Notes: generated by a model from the letters alone, not told the origin. DNA of 64,000 nt from a bacterium (GCA_021799485.1 JAJZAK010000002.1:1-64000), one strand, 5' to 3'. Shown: positions 49,318 to 59,202, numbered from the stretch's first letter. Program-made: numbers and translations.

Positions 49318-49677
49318 ATGAACCAGGAAAAAACTCCCGAACCCGTTTCCGTCGAAATGCCAGTTCTCACCTCGTCGTCGCCGGCCCCCTCTCCGGCAGT
49401 CCCCCAGGCCGCATCAGGGGACAGGACGAAGCGCTTCCCGCGCCCGCCTGCCCGCAGGCCAGGCCTTGCCCCCCGGCGAAGGGTCTGTCGGTTCTGTTCC
49501 GAAAAAATTAGGGACGTCGATTTCAAACAGGTACAAATCCTGCGTAATTACCTCATGGAAAGCGGAAAGATATTGCCCGCGCGGGTCACCGGCCTTTGCG
49601 CCAAGCATCAGCGCCAGCTCTCGACGGCGATCAAGCGCGCCAGAAACCTTTCCCTTCTACCCTATGTCATCCGTTAA
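49318..49677 (+). CDS. rpsR: 30S ribosomal protein S18 with N-terminal extension
   Basis: The 119-residue protein has the S18 core [40 protein letters not shown] and [20 protein letters not shown]. The Cys residues (CRFC, CAKH) indicate the zinc-binding form. An extra 50 or so N-terminal residues, Pro/Ser/Ala-rich, precede the core. An alternative in-frame start could shorten this, but the visible ATG at 49318 is the only good one. The 3' end overlaps rplI by 14 bases. Confidence 0.93.
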   Translation: MNQEKTPEPVSVEMPVLTSSSPAPSPAVPQAASGDRTKRFPRPPARRPGLAPRRRVCRFCSEKIRDVDFKQVQILRNYLMESGKILPARVTGLCAKHQRQLSTAIKRARNLSLLPYVIR

Positions 49678-50128
49678 GACCAAGGTTCTTCTCAGGACCG
49701 ACGTACCTCATCTCGGGGAGGCGGGAACCGTCAAGGATGTCGCCCGCGGCTTCGCTAGGAACTACCTCTTTCCCCGCGGCCTCGCCGCCCAGGCGACCCC
49801 CGCGGCCGTCGAGGCATGGCGCCTGAAGCAGGCGGCCATGGCCAAGGCCCGGGAGGAGAAAATCAAGAACGCGCAGGCGTTGGCCCAAAAGCTCGCGAGC
49901 GTGAGCCTGTCGTTCGCGAAGACCGCCAACGACGAAGGCGTGCTCTTCGGCTCCGTCGGCAAGGGAGATATTTTAAAAAGCCTCAAGGCCTGCGGCTACG
50001 CCGTGGCAAGGGAGGATATCGTCCTTCCCGCGGCTCTCAAGAAAACCGGCGACTATGAGATTGAAATCAATCTCGCCCCGTCGGTCACGGCCAAGATCAA
50101 GCTTGCCATCGGCGCCAAGTCCGCCTAA
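49664..50128 (+). CDS. rplI: 50S ribosomal protein L9
   Basis: The 154-residue protein has the L9 N-domain ([35 protein letters not shown]), a connecting helix and the C-domain ([20 protein letters not shown]). The ATG at 49664 lies within the rpsR end; homology starts there. Gene order rpsF-ssb-rpsR-rplI-dnaB is standard. Confidence 0.95.
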   Translation: MSSVKTKVLLRTDVPHLGEAGTVKDVARGFARNYLFPRGLAAQATPAAVEAWRLKQAAMAKAREEKIKNAQALAQKLASVSLSFAKTANDEGVLFGSVGKGDILKSLKACGYAVAREDIVLPAALKKTGDYEIEINLAPSVTAKIKLAIGAKSA

Positions 50129-50144
50129 ACAGCTGGTCCCTCCG

Positions 50145-51566
50145 ATGCCGGACGTCAATCCCGTCGATCTACCGCCCCAGGCGCCAGAGGCCGAGATGGC
50201 GGTCCTGGGCTCGATGCTCATCGAGAAGGACGCCGTCGAGCGCGCGCTCGACATCCTCGAGGAACACGACTTCTATGTCGAGGCCCACCGTCGCATCTTC
50301 TCCGCGATCAAGGGGCTCTTTGAAAAAGGCGCCGCGATCGACCTCATGAGCTTCGGCGAGGAGATCAGACGGTTGCGCTGGCTTGACGACGTCGGCGGCA
50401 TGGAATACCTGCGGGACATCGTTCATAAGGTGGAAACCGCCGCCCATGTCGAGACCTACGCGCGGATCGTCAAGGACAAGGCGATCTTGAGGGGCATGAT
50501 CAATGCGGCGACGGGGATTATCCGAGATTGCCACCGGGAGGCCAAGGAGCCATCCCAGTTGCTCGATGAAGCCCAGACAGCGATCCTCAAGGTCTCCGAG
50601 CGCCAGGTCGCGAACGAGTACATCCAAGCCAAGGATCTCATACACCCGACCATCGACAATATCGAGAAGGCCGTTAAGGAAAAGCGCGCCGTGACGGGCG
50701 TCCCCTCGGGCCTCTCGGAGCTCGACCGACTGACCAGCGGCTTTCAAAAGTCGGATCTCATCCTCATCGGGGCGAGGCCCAGCCAAGGCAAGACGGCATT
50801 GGGCTTGAACATCGCCGCCAATATCGTCCTCGGCAAGGAATCGCGCCCCGTCCTTTTTTTCTCGCTCGAGATGTCTCGGGACCAGCTCATGCACCGGCTT
50901 CTGGCGTCGCACGCGTCCGTGAAGCTATCCGACCTGCGCACGGGATTCCTCCCGAGAAACCGCTGGCCGCATATCACAGAGGCCGCCGAGAAATTCTACA
51001 ACGCCCCGCTCTACATCAACGACACCCCGGGGATGACGGTGCTGCGCATCCGTTCCATCGCCCGGCAGCTCCAGGCGGAGCTTCTCCGGAAAGGTCTTCA
51101 ACCCCTCGGCCTCATCATTGTCGACTATCTCCAGCTTATCCGGGACCCGGGCCGCCGCGAGAGTCGCCAGCAGGAGGTTTCGGACATCTCACGCGGGCTC
51201 AAGTTCCTGGCTCGAGACCTCCATTTACCCGTGATCGCTCTCTCCCAGCTTTCAAGGCGTCCCGAGGAAAAGGGCCGGGCCGACCAGCGCCCCCAGCTTT
51301 CGGATCTGCGCGAAAGCGGAGCGCTCGAGCAGGACGCGGATCTCGTCATCTTCATCCACCGCGAGTCCTACTACAAGCGCAACGACCCGACGATTGACGA
51401 GAGGAAAGCCGAACTCATTGTCGCCAAGCAACGTCAGGGCCCGACCGACATGGTCGTCGTCTCCTTCGACCGCGAATACACGCGATTCACCAACGCCGCC
51501 AGGGACGACGCTCCGGCCGACATCGCGTCATCCTCTTTCGACGCTCCCTTCAGTCACACTGTCTAA
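50145..51566 (+). CDS. dnaB: Replicative DNA helicase
   Basis: The 473-residue protein has the DnaB N-domain (PPQAPEAEMAVLGSMLIEKD) and a RecA-like C-domain: Walker A GARPSQGKTALG, FFSLEMSRDQLMHRL, Walker B LIIVDYLQLI and DLRESGALEQDADLVIFIHR. It unwinds DNA at the fork as a hexamer. The ATG at 50145 is 17 bases after rplI. No intein is present and the length is normal. Confidence 0.96.
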   Translation: MPDVNPVDLPPQAPEAEMAVLGSMLIEKDAVERALDILEEHDFYVEAHRRIFSAIKGLFEKGAAIDLMSFGEEIRRLRWLDDVGGMEYLRDIVHKVETAAHVETYARIVKDKAILRGMINAATGIIRDCHREAKEPSQLLDEAQTAILKVSERQVANEYIQAKDLIHPTIDNIEKAVKEKRAVTGVPSGLSELDRLTSGFQKSDLILIGARPSQGKTALGLNIAANIVLGKESRPVLFFSLEMSRDQLMHRLLASHASVKLSDLRTGFLPRNRWPHITEAAEKFYNAPLYINDTPGMTVLRIRSIARQLQAELLRKGLQPLGLIIVDYLQLIRDPGRRESRQQEVSDISRGLKFLARDLHLPVIALSQLSRRPEEKGRADQRPQLSDLRESGALEQDADLVIFIHRESYYKRNDPTIDERKAELIVAKQRQGPTDMVVVSFDREYTRFTNAARDDAPADIASSSFDAPFSHTV

Positions 51567-51569
51567 GCC

Positions 51570-52679
51570 ATGGCCAAGCCACGGCGGTTTTTCCGCCCGG
51601 CCTGGGCCGACGTCAATCTCGATGCCTTGGCTTTCAACGCCCGGCGCCTGAGAGCGCGTCTTCCGGCGGCGACCGATCTCCTTTTCGTCGTCAAGGCCAA
51701 CGCCTACGGCCACGGGCTTCTAGAAATCTCCCGGGCGGCGCGGGATCGTCATCTTTGCGACTTCCTGGGAGTCTCCTCCGTCGAGGAGGGCCTCGCGATA
51801 CGGGGGGAGGGCGTGCGCCTCCCGACGCTCATCCTAGGAAGCCTTTATCCTTTCGAAAGCTTCTCCGCCGCGATGGACGCTCATCTCATTCCCACGATCG
51901 CGAGCCTTGACGCCGCCCGGACGCTCAAACTTTTGGCGCGGCGGCGCCGCTCCCGGGTCGAATGCCACTTGAAGCTGGAGACGGGGATGAACAGGATCGG
52001 AGTGACGCTCCCCACAGCGCTCGCGATCGCGCGAGAACTGCGCCAGGACCCCTTTGTCCGGATCTCAGGCGCCTACACCCAGCTTTCATCGGCCGGCTCC
52101 GACCGGGCCTATACCCGACGTCAACTCCAAGCATTCGCGCAGGGGAGCGCCGCGCTTGAGAGGGCCCTCGGACACGAACTCCTTCTTCACGCGGCGAACT
52201 CCGAGGCGGCGCTTCGCCATCCCGAGAGCCGGCTTGGCATGGTCCGTTCCGGTCTCGCCCTTTACGGGCTCCTGCCGGGTTTTAGGCCCGTCATGAGCCT
52301 CCGATGCCGGATCGTCTTCCTCAAGATCGTCGCGGAGGGCTCCTCGGTAAGCTATGGCAGGACATTCACGGCCAAGCGCCGCACCGTGGTGGCGACTCTT
52401 CCGATGGGCTACGGAGACGGGATTCCACGGGCGCTCTCCAACAAGGGCCATGTCCTCATTCGCGGCCGCCGCTGCCCTATCATTGGCCAAGTCGCCATGG
52501 ACATGGCCATGATCGACGCGACGGAGGCCCCTGGCGTTCAAGCCGGCGACGAGGCTGTCTTCCTCGGCGGGCAGGGGGCTTCCCGCATCGCCGTCTCCGA
52601 CTGGGCCCGCCTCCTGGGCATGAGCCCTTACGAAATCGTCTGCGCCATTCAGGCGCGGGTTCCCAGGCTCGCGGCATGA
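51570..52679 (+). CDS. alr: Alanine racemase
   Basis: The 369-residue PLP enzyme provides D-alanine for peptidoglycan. PLP Lys is in VVKANAYGHG, catalytic Tyr in SYGRTF; HLKLETGMNRIG and GQVAMDMAMIDAT are conserved. It begins three bases after dnaB; its stop overlaps mlaE (ATGA), tying wall precursor supply to the lipid transport operon. Confidence 0.95.
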   Translation: MAKPRRFFRPAWADVNLDALAFNARRLRARLPAATDLLFVVKANAYGHGLLEISRAARDRHLCDFLGVSSVEEGLAIRGEGVRLPTLILGSLYPFESFSAAMDAHLIPTIASLDAARTLKLLARRRRSRVECHLKLETGMNRIGVTLPTALAIARELRQDPFVRISGAYTQLSSAGSDRAYTRRQLQAFAQGSAALERALGHELLLHAANSEAALRHPESRLGMVRSGLALYGLLPGFRPVMSLRCRIVFLKIVAEGSSVSYGRTFTAKRRTVVATLPMGYGDGIPRALSNKGHVLIRGRRCPIIGQVAMDMAMIDATEAPGVQAGDEAVFLGGQGASRIAVSDWARLLGMSPYEIVCAIQARVPRLAA

Positions 52680-53464
52680 ACGACTTTCTTGATGTTCTGG
52701 GCCGCCGCATCCTCGCCGCCAGCGCCGTCATGGGGAACTTTACCCTCCTCATCCGCGCAAGCTTCTATTGGCTCTTCCGAAGCCGCCTCGAGATGCGCCA
52801 AACCATCATCCAGATGGCGAAGATCGGCGCCGACTCGCTTCCCGTCACCGTCATGACGAGCTTCTTTACCGGCATGGTGTTGGCCCTTCAGACGGGCATC
52901 TCCTCCCAGCGCCTCTTCAACGAGCCGCTTTTCGTCGGGACGGTCGTGAGCTTCTCGATGGTGATGGAGCTCTCCCCGGTCCTTACGGCCCTCGTCGTCG
53001 CGGGCCGCGCGGGCGCGGCGATCGCCGCGGAGTTGGGCACCATGCGCGTCACCGAGCAGGTGGACGCCCTCCTCACCCTGGGAACCGACCCTGTCCGCTA
53101 CCTCGTCATCCCTCGCTTCCTCGCCTTCATGCTCGTTCTGCCGATTTTGACCGTGATGAGCGACTTCTCCGGGACGGCCGGGGGCCTCGTCGTCTCCGTG
53201 ATGCGCTTCGGCATCCCCGAGAACACTTACTGGCACGACATCATCGATTATATGGAGACGAAACACTTCTACCACGGCGTCATTAAAAGCGCCGTCTTCG
53301 CCTTTGCGATCAGCTTTATCTGCTCCTATAGGGGCCTCTCGACAACCGGGGGCGCGGAAGGGGTCGGCCGCTCGACCACCGGCGCGGTGGTCGCGAGCAT
53401 GGTCGCCGTCCTTCTCCTCGACTATTTCGCGAGCTCCGTCCTGGTCGCCATGGGAATTCCGTGA
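52676..53464 (+). CDS. mlaE: MlaE-family lipid ABC transporter permease
   Basis: The 262-residue integral membrane protein has the MlaE core: TSFFTGMVLALQTGISSQRL, AGRAGAAIAAELGTMRVTEQ, VDALLTLGTDPVRYLVIPRF and GAEGVGRSTTGAVVASM. With MlaF and MlaD it moves phospholipids between inner and outer membranes. The ATG overlaps the alr stop; the stop overlaps the mlaF GTG. Confidence 0.95.
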   Translation: MNDFLDVLGRRILAASAVMGNFTLLIRASFYWLFRSRLEMRQTIIQMAKIGADSLPVTVMTSFFTGMVLALQTGISSQRLFNEPLFVGTVVSFSMVMELSPVLTALVVAGRAGAAIAAELGTMRVTEQVDALLTLGTDPVRYLVIPRFLAFMLVLPILTVMSDFSGTAGGLVVSVMRFGIPENTYWHDIIDYMETKHFYHGVIKSAVFAFAISFICSYRGLSTTGGAEGVGRSTTGAVVASMVAVLLLDYFASSVLVAMGIP

Positions 53465-54210
53465 TCCGGATACGAGGCCTGCTCAAGAGCTTCGGACGGC
53501 GCCGGGTGCTTCAAGGAGTCGACCTCGATGTCGGGACGGGCGAGACCGTCGTCGTCATCGGAGGCTCCGGCTGCGGCAAATCGACATTGCTGAAGTGCGT
53601 CGTAGGCCTCATCCCCACGGACGGCGGCACGATCGTCGTGGACGACATGAACCTCCAATCCATCCGCGGCGATGGGGAACGTTCCGAATGGCGCGGGAAA
53701 TTCGGCTACCTCTTCCAAGAAGGAGCGCTGTTTGATTCCATGAGCGTCTGGGAAAACGTCTCGTTCGGCCTGAAATATATGACGGCGATACCCCCCTCCC
53801 GCTACCGGAGGATCGCTTCCGAGAAGCTCGCCCTGGTGGGACTGAAGGATGTCGAGGACCTCAAGCCCGCCCAGCTTTCGGGGGGAATGAAGAAACGCGT
53901 GGCCCTAGCCCGGGCTATCGCGGCCTCGCCTCGGTATATTTTGTATGATGAGCCCACTACGGGGCTTGATCCCATCATGTCGGATGTGATCAACAACCTC
54001 GTCCTCGATCTTCAAAAAAAGCTGGGCGTGACGTCCATCGCCGTGACCCACGACATGAAGTCAGCCTTCAAGATCGCCACCCGCATCGCCATGCTCCACG
54101 AGGGCCGGGTCCTGGCCGTCGGCTCCCCCGCGGAGATCCGCGAGAGCAGAGAGCCCGCTGTTCGACAATTCATCGAGGGCCGAAGCACGGGCCCCATTGG
54201 AGCCGTTTAA
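53461..54210 (+). CDS. mlaF: MlaF-family lipid ABC transporter ATPase
   Basis: The 249-residue ATPase has Walker A GGSGCGKSTLL, Q-loop YLFQEGALFDSM, signature QLSGGMKKRVALARAIA and Walker B YILYDEPTTGLDP. The Q-loop FQEGALFDSM and GGMKKR are specific to MlaF-type ATPases. It starts with GTG in a GTGA overlap with mlaE. Confidence 0.95.
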   Translation: MIRIRGLLKSFGRRRVLQGVDLDVGTGETVVVIGGSGCGKSTLLKCVVGLIPTDGGTIVVDDMNLQSIRGDGERSEWRGKFGYLFQEGALFDSMSVWENVSFGLKYMTAIPPSRYRRIASEKLALVGLKDVEDLKPAQLSGGMKKRVALARAIAASPRYILYDEPTTGLDPIMSDVINNLVLDLQKKLGVTSIAVTHDMKSAFKIATRIAMLHEGRVLAVGSPAEIRESREPAVRQFIEGRSTGPIGAV

Positions 54211-54219
54211 CCATCGCCC

Positions 54220-55581
54220 ATGTCTCTTGAGGCGCGGGTCGGCGCTTTCGTCCTCCTGGGCCTCGCCTTTCTAGGGCTCGCGGTCCTTCTTCTCGGGAAT
54301 TACACCTTCGGGCGACGATACGTCATCTACGTCACTTTCCAAGACGCCGCCAATCTGGCCAAAAAAGCTCCCGTCAAGCTGTCAGGCGTCCAAATTGGCA
54401 ATGTCCAGGACCTCACGTTGAGCGGCCGCCTCGCGAAGGCCGAGCTCGCCATCCGCAAGGGCGTTCCCCTTTACCGCGACGCCGAGTTCTCGGTCGGCTC
54501 GACAGGAATCATCGGGAGCAAATACCTCGACATCGCCCAGGGGCGCCCCTCAGCGGGGCTCATCGAGCCGGGCGAAACGGTCGCCGGTGTCGAGTCGATT
54601 CCCCTGGACAAGGAAGTCACAACCGCCCTCAAAAAGGTGGAGAAGCTTCTCGACGATCTGGAGGGGACAAACCAGCATGGCCAGACCCTCGCCGAAAACC
54701 TCCGCGACACCGTCCGCAACGTCCGGGAGCTCACCGCGAACCTCAACGACCTGATCGCCTCCTCCAAGCCCCACCTCGAGAAGGCGATGCGCCAGACGGA
54801 CGATATCTCCGGCAAGCTCGACAAGCTCCTCGACCGCTCCAACCATTTGGTCGCAAGCCTCAACACCAACGAGGGGGCCGTCGGGACCCTTCTCCATGAT
54901 CCCAAGGTCAAGGAGGACGTCAAACAGGCTGTCCAATCCGTCAAGCAGGCCGCCGGCACCGTCAACGATGTCCTCGCCCGACTCCAGCAGTTCCGGGTCT
55001 GGTGGAATGTCGACGAACGCTACCAATACAACAACGGCTCCGACATCTCCCACACCGATATCGGGCTCAAAATCCAGCCTCGCGAGGGACGCTACTATTA
55101 CGTCGGCATCGAAAACGCGGGCCTCACCTCCAACAAGGTCAGTCCCCTCGACTTCGGGAAGCCGAACACGGTCGACGGCCTGCTCGGATGGACCACGGGG
55201 GCCTTCGACCTCGCGGCGGGCGTGATCCGCTCCGCGGGCGGCGTGCAACTGACCTGGACTCCCTTCTATAAGAGCTCCACATGGGCCAACCGCTTTAGCT
55301 TCATGGGTCGGTCTTATAATTTCAACCGCAACGTGATCATCAACGGCGTCCATTTCAACCAGCCGGAGACCGACGTGGGAGCCTTGACCCGCATCACGAA
55401 GTGGCTGTCCCTCGGATGGCGGGTCGACGACGTCTCGACCGCCGAGAGGCGTTTCGAGGCGTGGCTGCACGTCCCGTTCGAGGACAGGGACATCGCCTAT
55501 CTCTTCGGCTTGGCGACCTTCGGCGCGGCGGGCGCGAAAGCCCGTTCACCCAACAACGGCGGCGGGACGGGCGGGCCGTAA
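54220..55581 (+). CDS. mlaD: MlaD-type MCE protein with C-terminal beta-rich domain
   Basis: The 453-residue protein has an N-terminal membrane helix (VGAFVLLGLAFLGLAVLLLG), an MCE domain (about 35-120: FQDAANLAKKAPVKLSGVQI, then GSTGIIGSKYLDIAQG), a long helical part (residues of about 130-260) and an unusual C-terminal 200 residues with alternating polar/aromatic strands (DIGLKIQPREGRYYYVGIEN; WANRFSFMGRSYNFNRNVII). Classical MlaD ends soon after the MCE domain. The tail resembles outer-membrane beta-strands, so the protein may span the periplasm. It belongs to the mlaEFD operon. Confidence 0.9.
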   Translation: MSLEARVGAFVLLGLAFLGLAVLLLGNYTFGRRYVIYVTFQDAANLAKKAPVKLSGVQIGNVQDLTLSGRLAKAELAIRKGVPLYRDAEFSVGSTGIIGSKYLDIAQGRPSAGLIEPGETVAGVESIPLDKEVTTALKKVEKLLDDLEGTNQHGQTLAENLRDTVRNVRELTANLNDLIASSKPHLEKAMRQTDDISGKLDKLLDRSNHLVASLNTNEGAVGTLLHDPKVKEDVKQAVQSVKQAAGTVNDVLARLQQFRVWWNVDERYQYNNGSDISHTDIGLKIQPREGRYYYVGIENAGLTSNKVSPLDFGKPNTVDGLLGWTTGAFDLAAGVIRSAGGVQLTWTPFYKSSTWANRFSFMGRSYNFNRNVIINGVHFNQPETDVGALTRITKWLSLGWRVDDVSTAERRFEAWLHVPFEDRDIAYLFGLATFGAAGAKARSPNNGGGTGGP

Positions 55582-55597
55582 GGAAAGGCAAAGCGCT

Positions 55598-57010
55598 TTG
55601 TCCCGACCCAAGGCCGTCTACCGTTGCGCCTCCTGCGGCTATGCAGCCCCAAAACCCTACGGCCAATGCCCTCAATGCCTCGTCTGGAACAGCATGGCCG
55701 AGGAGATCGAGGCGGCGCGGACGGAGGCTCCCTGGCAGCGCGGTTTATCAGGCGTCTCGGAATCCCGGGACGGCTCCGCCGGCGCTCCCCTCTCCCTGGC
55801 CGAGGCCTTAAAACGCCCCCAAGCCGGGGACGGCGAGAGGCTCGCCACCGGCTTCTCGGAGCTTGACCGCCTTCTTGGCGGCGGAGTCCTTCCAGGCCAG
55901 GTGATCCTCCTCGCGGGACCTCCTGGAATCGGAAAATCGACTCTCATTCTCCAGGCCGCGGCGAGTTTGGGCTCCAAGAGGCGCTTTCTCTACGTTTCAG
56001 GCGAGGAATCACGCGAGCAGGTCTTGGGACGCGCCCGGCGCCTGGCTTTAAGCTCCGAGCGTCTTTTCCTTCTCTCGGAGACGAACCTGGCCAGCATCCT
56101 GGCCCATGCCGAGAAAGCCGCCGCCGAAGGCCTCGTCATCGACTCGATCCAAACGATTTTCCATCCCGAGCTCCCCGCGAGCCCCGGCTCGGTCGTCCAG
56201 GTGCGCGAGTGCGCCTTCGCGCTGCTGGCCCGAGCGAAAGCGGCCGGCCTGCCGCTTTTCCTTCTCGGCCACGTCACCAAGGACGGCGCCTTGGCGGGGC
56301 CCAAACTGCTTGAACACATGGTGGACACCGTTCTCTATTTCGACTCTGAACGCCAGGGCGCGCTGCGGATCCTGCGCGCGACCAAAAACCGATTCGGGCC
56401 GACCGATGAAATAGGCCTTTTTGAGATGGGCGCCGAGGGCCTCCGAGACGTCCCCGAGGCTTCTTCCTTTTTCAGATTCGGCGCGTCGGACGATCCCGTG
56501 GCGGGGCGGGCGAGCTCGATCTCCATCGAGGGAACTCGGCCCCTCGTCGTGCAGGTCGAATCCCTGGCCGTCTATACCCGCTACCCTCTCCCGCGCCGCA
56601 TGGCGACGGGGATCGACCTCAACCGCGTGCTGGTCCTTTTGGCGGCCAGCGAGAAGCATCTGCGGCTCAAGCTCGAAAACCAAGATGTTTTCGTGAGCTT
56701 GGCAGGAGGGCTCAAGCTCAAGGATCCGGCCATCGATCTAGCCGTATGTCTCTCGGTGGCAAGCGCCTTAAGCGACGTTCCCATAGGCCCCGAATGGGCC
56801 CTTGTGGGCGAGGTAGGACTTTTGGGACAATTAAGAAGCGTTTCCCACCTTGAGACGCGCCTCAAAGAGGCAACCAGGGCAGGGTTTCGCAGGGCGCTCG
56901 TTCCCAGCCGCTCGGTCAAGGGGCTTCCCGGGAAAGCCGCCGTCGGCTTGGAGCTCGTGGAAGCGCGGGATCTGGCGAGCGCCGCCAAGGCGGTGCTACA
57001 AGGATCATGA
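55598..57010 (+). CDS. radA: DNA repair protein RadA (Sms)
   Basis: The 470-residue protein has a Cys4 zinc finger (YRCASCGYAAPKPYGQCPQC), a RecA-like domain with Walker A GPPGIGKSTL, the RadA-specific KNRFG motif and a Lon-like C-terminal domain. It drives branch migration in recombination. The start is TTG at 55598, preceded by AAGGAAAGG. The stop overlaps the PIN/TRAM gene. In Firmicutes disA usually follows radA; it is absent here. Confidence 0.95.
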   Translation: MSRPKAVYRCASCGYAAPKPYGQCPQCLVWNSMAEEIEAARTEAPWQRGLSGVSESRDGSAGAPLSLAEALKRPQAGDGERLATGFSELDRLLGGGVLPGQVILLAGPPGIGKSTLILQAAASLGSKRRFLYVSGEESREQVLGRARRLALSSERLFLLSETNLASILAHAEKAAAEGLVIDSIQTIFHPELPASPGSVVQVRECAFALLARAKAAGLPLFLLGHVTKDGALAGPKLLEHMVDTVLYFDSERQGALRILRATKNRFGPTDEIGLFEMGAEGLRDVPEASSFFRFGASDDPVAGRASSISIEGTRPLVVQVESLAVYTRYPLPRRMATGIDLNRVLVLLAASEKHLRLKLENQDVFVSLAGGLKLKDPAIDLAVCLSVASALSDVPIGPEWALVGEVGLLGQLRSVSHLETRLKEATRAGFRRALVPSRSVKGLPGKAAVGLELVEARDLASAAKAVLQGS

Positions 57011-58014
57011 AATCAAACGTTTGGCTCTGGATCTACCGGTCTCTTCTTCTCATCGGCGCGCCGCTCCTCGTTTACTTCCAGATTTCACACACCCCGCGCG
57101 GATTGGCGATTGGAGCGGGCGTGGCGGCCGGCGTCATCGCGATCGAGATCGTCGCCTCGTCCATTTCCCTTCTTAACATCATCACGGCCTTTCTCGGCGC
57201 CACCGTCGCGATTATTTTGGCACGGCTCCTCGACACGTTTGTTTATCAAGTCGGCACCTCCGCCGTCGTCCGGTTCTGGTCCGAATACGCCGTCCTGCGC
57301 TACTTCGCCTTCGGCATCCTGGGGCTCGTGCTGGCGTTGCGCAAATCGCCGGAATTCGAGGAACTCGACAAAGACATTCTCAAGCTTGGCAAGCGCCGCG
57401 GCTCGACGTTGAAGATCCTCGACACGAGCGCCATCATCGACGGCCGGATCGCCGACATCTGCGAAACCAAGTTCCTTTCGGGCTCCTTCATCGTCCCTCG
57501 CTTCATTCTCGACGAGCTCCACCATCTTGCGGACTCTCCCGACAACTTCAAGCGCGCCCGCGGGCGGCGGGGCCTCGATATCTTGGCCAAGCTCCAGGAA
57601 AACCAAGACATCCCTCTCAAGATCATCGAGAAAAACGTCCCGGAGATCCCGGACACGGATGGCAAGCTCGTGCGCTTGGCCAAGGAGATGGGCGCCCGGC
57701 TCGTCACGACCGACTTCAATCTCAACAAACTCGCTTCCCTCGACGGCGTCGTCTGCCTTAACATCAACGATCTGGGAGCTGCGCTGAAGCCCATCGTCCT
57801 TCCCGGGGAAACCATGAGCCTTTTCGTCATGAAGGACGGCAAGGAGCGCGAACAAGGCGTCGGCTATCTTGATGATGGAACCATGGTCGTCGTCGAGGAC
57901 GGCAAGAAACACATCGGCAAGCGCATCGAGATCTCCGTCACCTCCATTCTTCAAACCTCGGCGGGCCGCATGATTTTCGGCAAGCCCAAGCCTGAAAAGG
58001 CGGCGGTCGCATGA
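57007..58014 (+). CDS. PIN/TRAM-domain membrane protein (YacL-like)
   Basis: The 335-residue protein has three to four N-terminal membrane helices, a PIN nuclease domain (KILDTSAIIDGRIADICETK, then LVTTDFNLNKLASLDGVVCL, with acidic metal ligands) and a C-terminal TRAM domain (KDGKEREQGVGYLDDGTMVV). It is a probable membrane-tethered RNase. Its place between radA and ispD is conserved in several phyla. Confidence 0.92.
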   Translation: MKSNVWLWIYRSLLLIGAPLLVYFQISHTPRGLAIGAGVAAGVIAIEIVASSISLLNIITAFLGATVAIILARLLDTFVYQVGTSAVVRFWSEYAVLRYFAFGILGLVLALRKSPEFEELDKDILKLGKRRGSTLKILDTSAIIDGRIADICETKFLSGSFIVPRFILDELHHLADSPDNFKRARGRRGLDILAKLQENQDIPLKIIEKNVPEIPDTDGKLVRLAKEMGARLVTTDFNLNKLASLDGVVCLNINDLGAALKPIVLPGETMSLFVMKDGKEREQGVGYLDDGTMVVVEDGKKHIGKRIEISVTSILQTSAGRMIFGKPKPEKAAVA

Positions 58015-59168
58015 AGTGCTGCGCCTTGATCGTGGCGGCGGGCTCGGGCTCGCGCATGGGCGGACCCAAGCAATTCCTGCCTCTTCTCGGACGCTCGGTA
58101 GTCGAATGGTCCCTCGAGGCCTTCCGCGGCGTCCCGGATGTCGAGCAGATCGTCCTCGTCCTTGGCCGCGCCGACCTGGAAAAGCGCGGCTCGGCTCTTG
58201 CCTCCGCGAAGGTGCGCGTCGTCGAGGGGGGAGCCACGCGGCTGGATTCGGTTCGCAACGGCTTCCGCGAAGTTCCAGAGGATGCCGACGTCGTCGCCAT
58301 CCACGACGGCGCGAGGCCGCTGATCACGCCCGAAATCATTCAAGCCGTCATTGAGGAGGCCCAGGCCTCCGGGGCGGCCCTTCCGGCGGTTCCAGTGCGC
58401 GACACCCTCAAAAAAGTCGCCAATAAGCAGCTCTGGATCACCGCGACTCCGGCGCGCTCGCTGCTCTGGGCGGCCCAGACCCCGCAATGCTACCGTCGGG
58501 AAGTTCTAGCCGAAACTCTCGATAAATTCGCTTCCCAAAAGGACGCCACGGATGAAAGCCAATTGGTCGAACGCGCGGGGCACAAGGTCAAGGTCGTCCC
58601 GTCGACCGCCGAAAATCTCAAGATCACCTACCCCGAGGACATGGTTGTCTCGGAGGCGCTGCTCAAGCGCCGCCTGGGCCTCTCGGACCGTCCGGCCGTG
58701 GGGTTCGGCTTCGACATCCACAAGCTCGTCGTCGGCCGGCCTTTATGGCTCGGAGGAATCCAGATCGAACACGCCAAGGGCCTTCTGGGCCACTCGGATG
58801 GGGACGTCATCCTGCACGCGGCCTCCGACGCGGTGCTGGGCGCCCTGGGTGAAGGCGAGATCGGAATTTTCTTTCCACCGGGAGAAGCGGCGACCAAGGG
58901 GATCGAGAGCCGCCACATCGTCGCCGCGGTCTTGGATAAGCTCAAGAGCCGCCGAGGGACCATCCTCAACCTCGACGTGACGGTCGTCGCCGAGGAGCCC
59001 AAGCTCTCCCCCCATTACCCCAAGATCAAGGAATCCTTGAGCGCTCTTTTCGGCCTGCCCCCCGGACGCGTGAACCTCAAGGCGAAGACCCATGAGGGCT
59101 TGGACGCCCTGGGCCAGGGGTTGGCGGTCGGCTGCTATGCGACGGCGACCCTGCTCTTGGCCAACTGA
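58011..59168 (+). CDS. ispDF: Bifunctional IspD/IspF isoprenoid enzyme
   Basis: The 385-residue protein joins IspD (1 to about 222: LIVAAGSGSRMGGPKQFLPL, HDGARPLITPE, WAAQTPQCYRREVL), which makes CDP-methylerythritol, and IspF (225-385: GFGFDIHKLVVGRPLWLGG, LGHSDGDVILHAASDAVLGA), which makes the cyclic diphosphate. The intermediate kinase IspE is not in this window. Both active sites look complete. Overlaps the PIN/TRAM gene (ATGA). Confidence 0.95.
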   Translation: MKCCALIVAAGSGSRMGGPKQFLPLLGRSVVEWSLEAFRGVPDVEQIVLVLGRADLEKRGSALASAKVRVVEGGATRLDSVRNGFREVPEDADVVAIHDGARPLITPEIIQAVIEEAQASGAALPAVPVRDTLKKVANKQLWITATPARSLLWAAQTPQCYRREVLAETLDKFASQKDATDESQLVERAGHKVKVVPSTAENLKITYPEDMVVSEALLKRRLGLSDRPAVGFGFDIHKLVVGRPLWLGGIQIEHAKGLLGHSDGDVILHAASDAVLGALGEGEIGIFFPPGEAATKGIESRHIVAAVLDKLKSRRGTILNLDVTVVAEEPKLSPHYPKIKESLSALFGLPPGRVNLKAKTHEGLDALGQGLAVGCYATATLLLAN

Positions 59169-59177
59169 CGGACGCCA

Positions 59178-59202
59178 CGGAGGGTTGTCGTGACGCCCTC
59201 CG
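59178..59202 (+). terminator. Hairpin after ispDF
   Basis: CGGAGGG (59178-59184) pairs with CCCTCCG (59196-59202), with a possible inner GTC/GAC pairing. No T-run follows, so if it terminates transcription it is not a typical intrinsic terminator. It could also be a structure in the cysS leader. Confidence 0.3.

Noticed and set aside
59178-59202. T-box or other amino-acid-responsive leader before cysS
   Set aside because: The 86-base gap is too short for a T-box, and no T-box sequence is seen; only a simple hairpin is present.
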